In this document: positions 11,883-22,915 of the stretch, piece by piece
How positions within the stretch are numbered: the stretch's first letter is position 1
Layout of the letters: every line of letters starts with the position of its first letter
Source of the DNA: Polyporus tsugae
Lineage: Eukaryota > Basidiomycota > Agaricomycetes > Polyporales > Polyporaceae
Length of the DNA stretch: 64,000 nt
Assembly (NCBI GenBank): GCA_024305745.1
Contig: JAHRBS010000006.1
Span: forward strand, 2,358,501-2,422,500
Direction: 5' to 3'
The notes under the pieces: generated by a model
The model's input: the letters and a program-made list of their open reading frames with translations, nothing else
Database searches by the model: none
What the model was told of the DNA's origin: nothing
Position numbers and translations under genes: made by a program

Positions 11883-13623
11883 TGGGGGAGGGGAGGAGGA
11901 TTAAAGAGTGAGGATGGCTGGCATGGGAGGGGCAAGCGGCGGGTCGGGAGCGGGCTTGGAGGGATTAATATTTGGAGGGTGTAGGAAGCGGGAAGCAAGG
12001 ACGGTTCGCGGACGTGTGCCATCGTGGGGCAGGGCAGGATCGAGACGGGCGAATGCGAATGCGAATGCCAACTGCCGTATACAACTTACGTCCGGGGCAC
12101 TCAGCGGCGATTCTCAACAACAATTCCCGGCCATTTCTCCAGACTCCACTCCCCTTTCGGAGATCCGCGTCCAGCACAACGCTCGGCCGTCGTCATCTGC
12201 GGCCGGCCCAGTGCTTAATCGAGCGCCCTCCCGTCGACTCTCAGTCTGTCCCCGCGTGAAACCGCCGCGAATGGCCGGAATGCGCGGTTTGATGGCCGGT
12301 GCGATCCCGCTCCCAACTGCACGCGGGCACCGATGCACCGAGCTCGCTTCGAGGGCAGTGACCGATTCAGAGGAGGCTGAGCGGAGAGGATGTTCGCTGG
12401 AGGGGTACGACCCATTCCGCTTGCGACTCTGCGCTGGACGAGGACGAGGGGTGGGCGGGGCCCTGTGCGCGGGCACTGTTCATTTTCGCCGGGACGAGAC
12501 GCTGTCCGTGTCAAAGAGACGTCTTCGCAGCGATGGACCCCTCTGCGCTATCATCCATCTCTCCCGTCCACGTAGCTGTATTCCCCGAACAGGTCGACCA
12601 ATCTGCTGTTTAAAGCAGACGTCGGCCGGAACGAGCCATAGGCAACCGCCGTTCGCATGCGGAGCTCGCCATCGGGGGAGTCACCGCCCGGTGCTTCATG
12701 TGCACATGCGATTCAGATAGGCGTCGACAGTCGCGGGTCGCCGCGGACTACAAGCGGAAAGTGAGAACATGCAATGTGGGGTGGGGGCCCAGAAGGAGAA
12801 GGAGATGGAGTCTGGAGATGGAGAAGTCTGTTCGTCGAGACCGCAGCTGCTCGTGCTCCGCGCGCCCGCCCGGCGGTCGACACTTCATTGGCTCGTGTAG
12901 CTGCGCTCCGAGTTGCAATGACGCAAGGGACATCCTTCCCAGCGCCATGCTTGGCCATCCCTCTTGGAAACTGGACACATAATAGAATATTGGCCAGAGG
13001 AGTGGAAAGGAAGAAAATCTCTCTCACCACTGGCTCTAGCTCGCCCTGCACGACTCGCATTGGGAGGGAGGTTGCCGATGAGGGGACGAGGGTGACGCAT
13101 CTGTCTGCCGCAGACGGAAATCGAGCTCCTTCGTGGCTTCGAAGCGAATTGGAACGGACAGCGAGGCACAGCAGCCGAGTCGGAACAGCCTCAACCTCGA
13201 GCTCGCCCAGGCTGTCGCAGCGGCACAGCGCTGAGCGGGCTCTCCGGTCAGAGTTCCGCGCGAGATGTACTGTAAGCGGACACCAGGAGATTAGATAACA
13301 ATGACTACAGTATCAGATTAGATTGCTCGCATGAGATGACGTTTTCGGCCGGCCGAGCGCCTCTTTACCCAAGCAAGCAACGAATCTGCCCAAGTTGTAC
13401 AGTAACTTGTAAGTTGTCTCCCAGACTCCAGTCCGCGACTGAGGCCTGAGGACTCGACCGTCGCAGCCACACTTGCCTTCGTCCTATCCGGCCATAACCC
13501 CACCACTTTCCCCTCTTATCAGCTGCAGCATCCATTGTTTTCCCTCCTCACGCATCCAAACACCTCGGCCGACAGTCAGGCCACCGTCCTCCAGTCCCGA
13601 CTTCCCTCCCATCCATCCAGCTC
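11883..13623. other. Divergent intergenic region between permease and ferredoxin genes
   Basis: GC-rich DNA holding the two upstream regions. The longest open frame (11908-12720, +) is Arg/Ser/Gly-rich, has no domain and shares its span with several minus-strand frames, so I read it as chance. Pyrimidine-rich DNA just before 13624 fits a fungal promoter. Confidence 0.55.
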
Positions 13624-14469
13624 ATGTCTAATCTCCTTCAGCCCCTTACACGCACATGCTTACCCAAAACTCCCTCAGTCCGGGCACTTCCAAGGCAGCC
13701 CCCACTCGCACGCCCGTCTTCCTCGTACCATACCCCCATCCCTCCGGTCCCGAGTCCTTGGACTCCCCATCCTTCTCGCCCTTCGCCCTTCCCCCGTCCA
13801 AAATCGAGCCAAACCTACAACCGCTTTCAGCTTCGCTCCTTCCATGACACGTCCAGTACGTCACATCTTTCCTCCATCTTCTCTCCGCACGTCCCTAACA
13901 CCATTCAGTCGCTCGGCACGAAGGCATTGTCCGTCCAGAATCCGGCACAGGGTACGTCCACTAAGCTTATCTTCTTCATTTCATTTCCAATCACTGCCAG
14001 TACTCATCATTCTATTCCCAGAATCAAAGTCCATTTCAAGGACTCCAAAGGACATCTCATCAAGACCGTCGAGGCCAACGACGGCGACGATATCCTCGCC
14101 ATCGCTCACGAGTATGACATTGATCTCGAAGGTGCGCTCCTCTTTCTCCGCACCCATCTCTCTGCTCATTATCGCCCAGGTGCATGCGAAGGTTCAGTAG
14201 CGTGCTCCACATGTCATGTCATCCTCGACCAAGTTTCATACGACAAGCTCCCGGAGCCTGAGGTGTGTGTCATTTCATCCTGCCTTCTCCGCTTCTCTTA
14301 CCCAGCCCATCTCATGTGCCAGGACGACGAGAACGATATGCTCGATATGGCATTTGGGCTCACAGACACCTCCCGCCTGGGGTGCCAAGTGCGTTTGACG
14401 AGGGATTTGGATGGCATCACCGCGACTTTGCCTGCCGCCACACGGAATATGTTCGTAGACGGTGCGTAG
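13624..14469 (+). CDS. YAH1: Mitochondrial adrenodoxin-type [2Fe-2S] ferredoxin
   Basis: Exons 13624-13855, 13909-13951, 14022-14131, 14180-14262 and 14323-14469, with four GT-AG introns and 204 residues. Residues 1 to about 95 are Ser/Pro/Arg-rich with few acidic residues, as expected of a mitochondrial presequence (LRSFHDTSS near its end). The ferredoxin fold starts at [11 protein letters not shown]. Cluster ligands are C131, C137 and C140 in [11 protein letters not shown] and C177 in RLGCQV. The conserved partner-binding acidic helix ([18 protein letters not shown]) and the tail NMFVDGA are present. By homology to yeast Yah1 it passes electrons from ferredoxin reductase to iron-sulfur cluster and haem A synthesis in the matrix. 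Reading straight through the first intron also gives an open frame, but then the conserved RPESGTG linker is lost. Confidence 0.95.
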   Translation: MSNLLQPLTRTCLPKTPSVRALPRQPPLARPSSSYHTPIPPVPSPWTPHPSRPSPFPRPKSSQTYNRFQLRSFHDTSSTSHLSSIFSPHVPNTIQSLGTKALSVQNPAQGTSTKLIFFISFPITASTHHSIPRIKVHFKDSKGHLIKTVEANDGDDILAIAHEYDIDLEGALLFLRTHLSAHYRPGACEGSVACSTCHVILDQVSYDKLPEPEVCVISSCLLRFSYPAHLMCQDDENDMLDMAFGLTDTSRLGCQVRLTRDLDGITATLPAATRNMFVDGA

Positions 14470-15861
14470 GTTTGCTGTGCCGAAACACCTATACGCGTTC
14501 ATCCTCCTGAGGTCAGGGAAAAAGCCGACGCATCACTAGCGTACACGGCATCATGCATCCCGATGCCCTTCAAAAACGTTGTCACTACTTACTACGTTGC
14601 ACTAATGCTTCGTGTCTAATACCATCCCACATCCACCCCTCGGCTACGTCGACCGACTCATGCGCTTCATCTCCGTCTGATGACTCGCGAAAACCCACTT
14701 CCAACGCTATTACGCGAGGTGACCCAACGTCTCCATCCGTCGAGCTGCGAAACGGGCGAAGGGACCTTCAGGGCGCATTGGACCACTGGTATGTACCCTT
14801 ACGTTCTCTTTCGCTTTTCTAGATTTCACGAGCAACCGAAGGGAAGTTCAAGCTCGCAACGCTCGCACCTATGAGGTCGTGAACCTTCCCAAGCACTTTC
14901 AGCCTGCGCCCACGGTGGTCGGACACGTAGCGGCTGAGTCGACAAATCTGCGGTGCCGTAGCGACCCATCTCGCCCTGACGAGAGAAGTGGTCGTAGGAT
15001 ATAGGTATGAGTTCAATAGCACGCGGGGCGTTTTACATAGCTTCTACGTTGTTTACACATCCTGGAGCCTTGGGCTTTATGTGCATCGTTATGACGTCCA
15101 CTTTCCCCCGCTAAGTTTATCGTCTCATCGAGTCGTCTGCCTCGTTCACTCACGGTCCTCTAGCACGATCGATAGGTAGACTCTGCCGAACACTAGTGGA
15201 TTCTGGAGCACCCCGACAAGTACTTCCTCGCGACGTCATTCAGACGGCAGTCGTTTGATTTCAGGCCCAGCGCTACACAACCGCGGCGACCCAGAGGGCA
15301 CGTACTTCCGCGACACGGACCCCATCCGTGAGGAGGTGCTTGAAGACGTCTGTACGCCCGGATTACTTTTAGGACCTGCTCGTCGGCTAGGGGTGCGAGA
15401 AGGGGGCTGAAGAAGGCCTTGAGCGGACGAGGACATCGCCAGGGAGATGTGAGAGCCAGGGGTTCGGCTGGTGACTCTTACTAGGTTAGCGAAGACGGGT
15501 GTGTCCGATGCTCTCGCCCTTATCGTCGATGAAATGTACGGGAGAGTTGGGGAAGAACGTCGTTGCTCGTGCGGCGTGCGAGGATAGTAGTGGTAGGCTG
15601 GAATAAGGTCGTAAATCCTTCGTTAGGATACACTTCTGGTCTGCTACCAAACCGGACTGGGATGAAATACTACGTTGAACCGATTGGGAGGGGGGTTGGC
15701 ACGGAAAGCTGAACGCAGCAAACCATCACGCCTGGTCTTTTCTCCGTAATTCCACGGCCTGCAAGGTGCGAAACTGGACGCACGAAGTGTAAAATCGCAA
15801 AGTGATTCAGATGATTTTCGTCTGCTGATTTATTCACTCGGGATTACCTTGATCAAAAAGT
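14470..15861 (+). pseudogene. Intergenic DNA with decayed coding remnants of unknown origin
   Basis: Short stretches read like real protein but do not join into one gene. From 14822 a frame gives ARTYEVVNLPKHFQPAP. From 15197 another gives EHPDKYFLATSFRRQ. From 15273 a third gives HNRGDPEGTYFRDTDP. They lie in different frames with stops and no clean splice sites between them. I do not recognise the family. Either an old gene has broken down here or a multi-exon gene has escaped me. The rest of the stretch up to the tRNA shows nothing. Confidence 0.3.
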
Positions 15862-15950
15862 GGGCCCAACCGGGATTCGAACCCGGGATCCCTTGCAATC
15901 CATGGCTGAAACCACCCAAAGCAAGTATCTTACCTCTAGACCATTGGGCC
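15862..15950 (-). tRNA. tRNA-Pro(UGG) with a 17-nt intron
   Basis: On the minus strand the acceptor stem GGCCCAA pairs with TTGGGCC, followed by a C discriminator. The D arm is TGGTCTAGAGGTAAGAT. The anticodon stem CTTGC/GCAAG encloses loop TTTGGGT with anticodon TGG, and the T arm is CCGGG TTCGAAT CCCGG. The loop is split one base 3' of the anticodon by a 17-nt insert (15898-15914), the canonical eukaryotic tRNA intron position. A and B box promoters are intact, so the gene should be transcribed by RNA polymerase III. Confidence 0.95.
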
Positions 15951-16126
15951 ATGAGGTTGCGTCTTTCCAAAACATCTATGGGATGCTCTCGGATCTGGCT
16001 GACACATACGTCATCGATCGACGGTGGCATGGAGCAACTCCTTGGAGTCTCTCATATAAAGTATAAAGCTTTGCCACTGGCAGCGACGACGATGTTACCA
16101 CTCACCTCCCCCGTCTAACCCTCGCA

Positions 16127-16402
16127 ATGTCCCAAGAGCATAGCGTTAACCCTCTTGCTCCTGCACACGTCCCTGCGGCCACCCAAGCCCCCTCTCTCGC
16201 TCAATCCAAACAACCCGAACCGGTCGCTGCCATGTCTTCCCATCCTGCCCAACCTAACCCATCAGGGCCTGCTGACCGTATTCGCGGAGGCTGTATCCCA
16301 TGTCCCGTATGTGCTTAGCCTCGCAAACCTCGTCTCCTATTCATCTTGTTCCAGGACGGAAGCATTTGCTACATCATCCCTATCCCACTGTGCTGCTGTT
16401 AG
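16127..16402 (+). CDS. Small Pro/Ala-rich protein with a Cys-rich C-terminal tail
   Basis: Exons 16127-16306 and 16355-16402 with a 48-nt GT-AG intron, giving 75 residues. The first 55 residues are Ala/Pro/Gln-rich and probably disordered. The end reads RIRGGCIPC then PDGSICYIIPIPLCCC and stop: six cysteines in the last 21 residues, three of them terminal. No signal peptide is seen. A short hydrophobic patch followed by terminal cysteines suggests S-acylation and membrane attachment, as in small Cys-rich tail-anchored proteins of fungi and plants; this is inference. The splice restores an open frame exactly into the Cys motif, which is why I believe the gene. It sits 176 nt past the tRNA. Confidence 0.75.
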
Positions 16403-16867
16403 CAGCATGTAGCTTGGGATGTACGACACGGCACGGTACGCCAACTGTTGTTTCGTGTTTTATTCTGTGTCGGGGCGCTCATATACATATGTCGTCAGAC
16501 CCGCAATAACGACCTCCACTCCGACTCACGGACGTTGCACGACGTACTTGGACACAGTTGTATTGATATCATACGGACCCTTACGATTGTAGCTGTAGTT
16601 AGTATACGGTGGACATCAATTGTGGCTAGAATGACAATCGATGGCTTGCCAATGCCAATACTTTGTCTGTTTGGTCAGTCACGGCCGGTGGGGTGATCGC
16701 CTGGCGTCATCGTTCCGCGTCTTGCGGCGTTGCATTCACCCACTTCATCTCAGACCTCATGGCTTTTCAGTAGCGAGACCACTGCTGGTTGAGGGCAAAG
16801 CTATACACACATAGTTCTCATCTACGCTTTCTCACTCTGCTCCCTTGCACTGTACCCACCATTCGTC
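16403..16867. other. Intergenic region upstream of the recyclin gene
   Basis: No gene seen. Pyrimidine-rich DNA just before ATG 16868 is typical of a fungal core promoter. Confidence 0.6.
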
Positions 16868-19800
16868 ATGGACAAATTCGTCACCCTCGAACCCGTTCGC
16901 CTGTACAACTCTCCCTCTCCTTCCACGCCGTCCAAGCGGTTCTCTCTACACAAGCTTACCCACCAGCAATCTCAATCCCACTCTAGGACAAAAAGCTACG
17001 CCCCCTTTCAGCTCATCGGCCGCCTTCCTGTCGACCTTCATATCCTCATTCTCACCTTCCTCGCCCTGCCCGATCTTCCTGCCTACGCCAGGTGCTCTCG
17101 GGCTCTCGGAAACCTTGCGAAAGATGAACGCGTTTGGGTGGCCCGCTGGAAAGCCTTCGCGGTCACCAGACAACCGCTCCACGACGTCCTAGATGCTCTC
17201 GAGGAGAAAGTCAAGGTCCAGAACGGCCTCGCCAAGAACGGTGCGCCTCCTACACTCGCGACTGAAAGCATGGACGACGAGTTCGGCGACTTTGCATCCA
17301 CATCCGCCAATCCCCAGTCGGAGGAGATGGGCGACTTCGTCGGCGCGTTCAGTCTATCTACTCCCCCTTCTTCCGCGTTCGTTCAGTCCTCAACCAAGAC
17401 AGCACGGTCGCTCTATATTCGTGCCCATACACTCCTCAAACCTCTCGTGCCTGCCTTGTCCGCTCCACCGCACGCCGTCCTGTCCAGCCTCTTCCCCTCA
17501 CCTACTCCGCCTCTTCGAAGTCAGGCGCATACGCTTCGTCTCCTGACCCTCTTCCTCTCCCCGAACGTCAAGCCGCTCCGGAACTGGGAGACGCTGAGGG
17601 CGGCGCTTCGTGCCGCCGTCGACCGATTTGAGGACGGCCTGCTCACGGCGTTCGATGTTGCTGATGGGAAGGCGAACGAACAGGGCATGCACGAGGCTGC
17701 GGAGGCGAGCTGGGAGGTCTGGGACGGTTCTGGAGGGGAGTGGGAGTTGGGCAGAGTGTGGGCGGAGAAGCGCGAGATCTTCTACGAGCAGAGCAAGTGG
17801 AAACCACTGGACAACTTTACGTGAGTAATCCTTCCCCTTGTCTTCGTGACGCTGTGAACCGTTCCTTGTAGGAAGGACTCGGAGCTCGAGTTCACTCCCA
17901 TGGATGGGTTCATTGGAGATATCCTAGCCGCATTAGAGGAACATGGCTCTCGTGCGATACGAGTCTTCCCCGCTGAGGCGAACGTACTACTATCTTTCGC
18001 TGATAGATTGGCAAACGAAGTTGTAAGTGGAGGTTTCACATCCTACGTTGTACAGGGTTGTCATTTCCGAGAGCTCCGTTATGCCAGGTCGGGGAGTACA
18101 TATCCAACTTGCTCACGCGGGCGCGCGAAATCTCCAACGGGATTTTCCTCAAAGCCTCAGCTGCCAGCTTCAAGGAGGCTTGGCGCATGGTCGACACAAT
18201 CATGCACATAGCTTCCGCGAGGGAAGACTTGAAGCTTCCGAAGACGAAAGCGGAAGATGTAGTGTAGGTAGTTTAGCGCGATATCCTTCCTGTCGATTCT
18301 CACCGGTAACGCAGGTATCGGATGTTCGAGCCTAACATGGACGAGTACCTTGACGAAGAAGTCGAATATGTCAAGCACAGTTTCGAGATGACATGTCGAT
18401 CATGGGAGAGACAAGTAGGCTCATCCCCACTCACCCTCCGCTCTCGCGCTCACTTCTAGTAGCTTTCCGAACACAGAGTAGCTGCAGGGACACCTGCCAA
18501 TACCGAAACCGCCCGCTTCCTCGGATCGCACAATCCTGCTCAAGTCAAGCGTACTGTATTGGCTTCCTTCACCGATGTCCTTCTACTCCCTGTCACTATC
18601 GTTCCCAGAGCGGTCGGCGCCGCGATCACCACGGGCAGCACTGCCGCGGTGCAAGGAATTCAGATGTTAAACCCTCAGCGCTGGGGCGCGCAAGGTTCGA
18701 ATGGGCAAGCCACATCTCCTTTTGCTCGGATGTCGTATTGGAATGCCAGCGGCAAAGATGGATATGTGCGTGACTTCGATAAGGGTGGGGATGGCATGTT
18801 GTTCGACATCGGTGCAGACGAGGACGACGAGGAACCCGACCCCGTCAGCGAGAAGAGTAGCGGTGAGAAGACCCCTCGTTGTAAGTGACAAGCTTCTCTC
18901 TGCGGATCCTCGCTGATGGTTTGGTAAAGCATCTTTGGCATCATCGACGATAGCAGAGTCAAATAGTACAACACCTTCCTCTCTACAACCCACTCGCGTA
19001 TCCACACCTAGTTCGAAGGCGCCACCCCCCACGTTGGATAACCTCGATCTCCTGCTCTCCTTGGATACTGCGTTGGAACTTATTCAGGCGGACCGAGAGT
19101 CTCTCAAGAGAGCCGAGACGTTTTCCGGATACCCAGGGTCCTACGGGCATCGCGTTCGGGACACGATCGAGGAGATATTCGTTCTCCTATTACAGGCGTT
19201 AGGAGAGCGGCACATCAAGCCGGGATTCGAGACGTATGCTCTCAATATCGCTTGCATCGTTCTTCGCTAATCCATCCCGCAGGGCCCACGAGCAGATGAG
19301 GTCATACAAACCGGCTGAGCACGACGAGACGAAGAGCGTTGCACCACTATTGCAGTTCTTCGAGCTCGTCCATATCGGCGACACAATGCAGTCTATGATT
19401 CAAGTCTACTTCGACAGGGAGCTTGTAAGCAGCATTTCGGTTGCCGCTTACGTTCTTGATTTGTAATCGTGTTGCAGGCCCCTCACATCGACAGAACAGA
19501 TTTTCTGAATGCCGTTGTTCGCGAGAAGAAGCATTTCGAAGATGTGCTGGACGATAGCGTCGCCGCTGGTTTGAACGCGGCGACAGATGCGCTCATGAAT
19601 CAGGTAGGCTCATATTGTATCCTCGTGTAAGTGATTTGACCTCATAGAATGTATCTACCACACAGGTCGAGCACATCATCCAGAAGTTGACGAAGCCGCG
19701 CGAGTACTACCCGGCTGAAGATGGTCAACTCGATTTGGGACCTACAGAGGGGTGCCGGGAAGCGATCAAGTGCTTGCAAATGCACTGCCAACTTCTGAAG

Positions 19801-20310
19801 GGCAGCACGAGCAAAGAAGTGCTGGAGGTATTCTACCAAGAGGTCGGGATACGTTTGATTGCGTAAGTGAATTGAATGGTCCTATTGTGGTACAAGAGAC
19901 TGAATTGGCGTAGGATTCTACAGAAGCATATCAAACGGCAGATCATCTCCCTGAACGGCGGATTCCAGGTGATAGCGGATTTGAACGCGTACCATGGATT
20001 CATCACGTCGCTGCGGGTGGCCAGCGTAGCATCGGAGTTCGCGTATCTGAAGATGCTAGGACACGTCTATGTGGTCGAAGACGCCAAGGATCTTGCGCAG
20101 ATTGTGAAGGACGTGACGCGGTACGGGGGCGCATATCGACCCGAGGTAAGCACAGAGCATGGATGTCCGGTTGTAAACAACCGAGGCTGACGCCTTGCGT
20201 AGGACATCTACGAGTTCATCCAGCGGCGGTCGGACTGGAAGAAGATCGAGAAGACGGTGGACAAGACAATGTACAACCTCTCCTTCAAGGAGGACTGCCT
20301 CGTCTGCTGA
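16868..20310 (+). CDS. RCY1: Recyclin-1/Pof6-type F-box protein with exocyst Sec10-like region
   Basis: Eleven exons: 16868-17820, 17872-18022, 18088-18263, 18315-18414, 18463-18880, 18930-19233, 19283-19424, 19478-19603, 19666-19862, 19914-20145 and 20203-20310; all introns GT-AG; 968 residues. An F-box lies at about residues 45-85 (QLIGRLPVDLHILILTFLAL). The long C-terminal part matches the Sec10-like region of yeast Rcy1 and fission yeast Pof6 (QEVGIRLIAILQKHIKRQ, GGFQVIADLNAYHGFITSL). By homology it binds Skp1 and acts in recycling of plasma-membrane proteins and SNAREs through endosomes. The last residues are KEDCLVC, a Cys four from the end in CaaX-box position; budding yeast Rcy1 is also described as carrying a CaaX box, so lipid anchoring is plausible. 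A central Ser/Thr/Asp-rich region is probably a flexible linker. Confidence 0.93.
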
Positions 20311-20520
20311 CGGCCGGGCCGAGTTCTGCGCAGCCCCCGGTCTGACGTCAGCTGCACGCGCAGCGACCGCCACAGCGCTCGGCGCTTCCCTCAGGCCTTT
20401 AACTCGGCCTGCCTCCCTCAACCCGTTCTCCATTGCCCCTGCTCTTCGCCTCTCGGTGCCTTACTCTCTACCTCTTGGCGTACTGCTCTCCACCTGCCCA
20501 CCTACACTCCGTTCTGAACC

Positions 20521-21023
20521 ATGTCCATTCCAGAGTTCTCTCTTCGCCTCCAAGAAGGTGCTCATCCTCCCTCCGTATCGGATAACGATCCGACTGACTC
20601 CATGCCATCGCAGGCATCACCGGTGGCTTCGCCCCCCCGACACCCAACGAGATCGTGACCATCACGAGCATCCCCACCCAGAGCCTGCTCAACATCACGA
20701 GCGCAGTCCGCCCCAAGGGCACCCCTTCTCTCGAAGACGCCCTCCCCAAGTCCATCTCCGCCTCCAACGAACACACTGTCGCGCTCGTCACCGAGCTACG
20801 CGCGATCCTTGGGTCTATTCCGACCGAGATTCCGCCCGGCTCCGAGGACATCTATGGCATAGACACGAGCATCGCCTTCGGTATGGAGGGTTTCGAGTGG
20901 ATGAACGGCGGACCCCAAGGTTGTGGCCACGGCGAGAGTTCGGTGAAACCGACAGAGGAGGACAAAGTCAAGTTCAAGCGGGCAGTTGCGATTGTGAAAG
21001 AGTTGCAGGGTAAGGACGCATAG
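20521..21023 (+). CDS. Small protein of unknown function
   Basis: Exons 20521-20557 and 20614-21023 with a 56-nt GT-AG intron; 148 residues. The start MSIPEFSLRLQEG runs through the splice into ITGGFAPPTPNEIVTITS. The composition is balanced, with a predicted helical C-terminus (EEDKVKFKRAVAIVKELQ). A Cys/His pair occurs in GGPQGCGHGES. No signal peptide or membrane segment is seen. I do not recognise the family. The coding character is good, the splice is clean, and the gene follows recyclin on the same strand after 210 nt. Confidence 0.7.
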
Positions 21024-21204
21024 TCGAGGGTCGATCGGAAGGACCATTAGACGAGTCGGTGAGGCCGTCAACCGCATGTATCATTGTGTTGTATCAGTCT
21101 GCTGTAATGATCCTTCTCATGCAAACGAACATCTTCTGCGGAAACATGCGTTACGGTGCAAAGACATCACAGGGGGGACACAAGAAACGCCTCGAGTGCC
21201 AATC

Positions 21205-22782
21205 TCAAACTTCCTTCTCATTCTCGCCACCCAACTTTGCGCCACCAAGCCGTTCTCCAACGACAGCGCCACCCTCCCTAACAAGACATTCCCTCGCTTC
21301 GTCCAATGCCTTCTCCCTGGAGGAAAGGAGTCCTTTGTGCTGCGAGATGGTATTCTGAAGCGAGGCGTACAAGGCGAGCTTCGTGCTGCCAGTAGGATAA
21401 TCAGGTAATGTTAGGTTGTTTGACACGCACCCATCGTACCTCATATGCTCTTTGACCTACGACAACGTTAGAGGAGGGATGGTAGTGCTAGAGAGAACCA
21501 CGCACAAAGTCAAGCAGTTTGGAGAACCTATCGGCGAGGTCTGGACGAAGGATCATTAGCGAACGAATGACACGCGGGAATGGGCACGAACTATCTGCGC
21601 CCTTGGTCCACTCTTCCAATGAGCATTCGGACCACTTCTTCCGTGCCTGCTCATAAACATCCGCATGCGCCTCTACCCAGATGTCGAGATCCTGTCCAAG
21701 AAGTTGATACAGTGCCTGCTTGGGGACGCCATTTTCGACTGCTTTGGGCGGGCCGTGGGGCGAAACGAGGGGCATATGATCGATAGCGGGTCCAGGGAAA
21801 TGCCTAGGAGTTGACCGACCACTGTAGGCCGGCGGATACTCGTCCTACAGGGATGCAGTCAAAAGAGACGAGTCGTAAACAGATAACCCACCTCGCGAAG
21901 TCCCAGCTTGTATCTCTTGGGGTCATTCCCGTACTCGTACTCTTCTCCGTCTTCTAGGGCGGGCTCGGATCGTTTCATGGGCCTGTGGAGGGACTGACCA
22001 AGCTGTTCGTCTTGCTGAGATGGCCCCAAGAAATCTCCAGGATGGTATTCGCCGTTGAAGTTATCTGGAGCAGGGGGAGGACCCATGGACTGTACGTTGG
22101 GTGAAGCTGCGTTCTCGTTCTCTTCGTCGACTTCGTGTATGCTGGCCAGAGAGGGATGAGAAGCCGAGCGAGAACGGTGAACAGAGTGGGATGGGTCCAA
22201 GAACCGGAAGGAATCAGACTCGTGGACGGAAGAAGGCTTGTCTTGCATGTCCTTGAGGTTCCCGAGTGCAAGAGAGTTGGTATGAGGGACTATATGCGCC
22301 TTGTTAGAACTGAAACTATCGTTCTCGGGAGAGTGGTGAGAGTAAGCGGGCGGAAGCGGGGCGCGGAACGCATTCATAGAGACAAGACCAGTATTGGGAA
22401 AGAAGGGAGAGGAAGGCTGGGCTGCTGCCAAGTGTTTCTGCTGGCCAGGAGGGAGGGACTTAGGAGAACGAGGATGGGAACCGGAGCTATCGAAGGACGG
22501 CTGAAGGTGAGTCTGACGGGGTTGGGGGCTGTTCTTGAGTTTTCCGAGTCCAGAGAGGTTTAGAGGCTTAAACTTGGCAGACGGAGGGTGAGGAGGTGTG
22601 TCCAAGGGCTTCGATGGATGCTCGCCAGGGGCGTGCGCTTGAGCGTCGGCGCTGAGAAGACCGTTCGCGCGAAACGGTTCGTAGGCAGTCGCAGGCGACG
22701 ACGTAGGAGAATGGACCTTGTCTCCACCGTTGGCGTCCACGCGGGATGTGGGGCGAGGGACAAATGGAGCTCTCGCGCTCAT
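21205..22782 (-). CDS. Unrecognised protein, disordered N-terminus and helical C-terminus
   Basis: Exons 21892-22782, 21592-21844, 21506-21540, 21440-21456 and 21205-21385 (transcription order), all introns GT-AG, 458 residues. Residues 1 to about 300 are Ser/Pro/His-rich and probably disordered, with several SP/TP sites. The conserved-looking part is C-terminal: KQALYQLLGQDLDIWVEAH, then LADRFSKLLDFVKEHMSTK, then a heptad-like helix SLQNTISQHKGLLSSREKAL that could form a coiled coil. Exon 4 is only 17 nt. I cannot name a family. The gene is head-to-head with the SGNH hydrolase gene (133 bp between start codons). Confidence 0.75.
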
Positions 22783-22915
22783 CGTGCTTGATGGTGTCGT
22801 CGCTGTCCTCGTCGGTGGAGGAGATCTAGAGAGGCACGGCCAAGCGCCCGTGCACTGTGCTATGATTATATAACTTTGTAACTTGAACCACCTTCTCCTC
22901 TAACCATCATACTCC
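22783..22915. promoter_or_regulatory. Short shared (bidirectional) promoter region
   Basis: Only 133 bp separate the start codon of the minus-strand gene at 22782 from that of the plus-strand SGNH hydrolase at 22916, so both 5' leaders and core promoters must lie here. A TATA-like GATTATATAAC occurs near 22864. Co-regulation is possible but not shown by sequence. Confidence 0.5.

Noticed and set aside
11908..12720. 270-codon open frame on the plus strand
   Set aside because: Arg/Ser/Gly-rich with no domain, overlapped by several minus-strand frames in GC-rich promoter DNA; looks like chance.
20195..21013. 272-codon plus frame spanning the recyclin end and the next gene
   Set aside because: Arg/His-rich out-of-frame shadow of two real genes.
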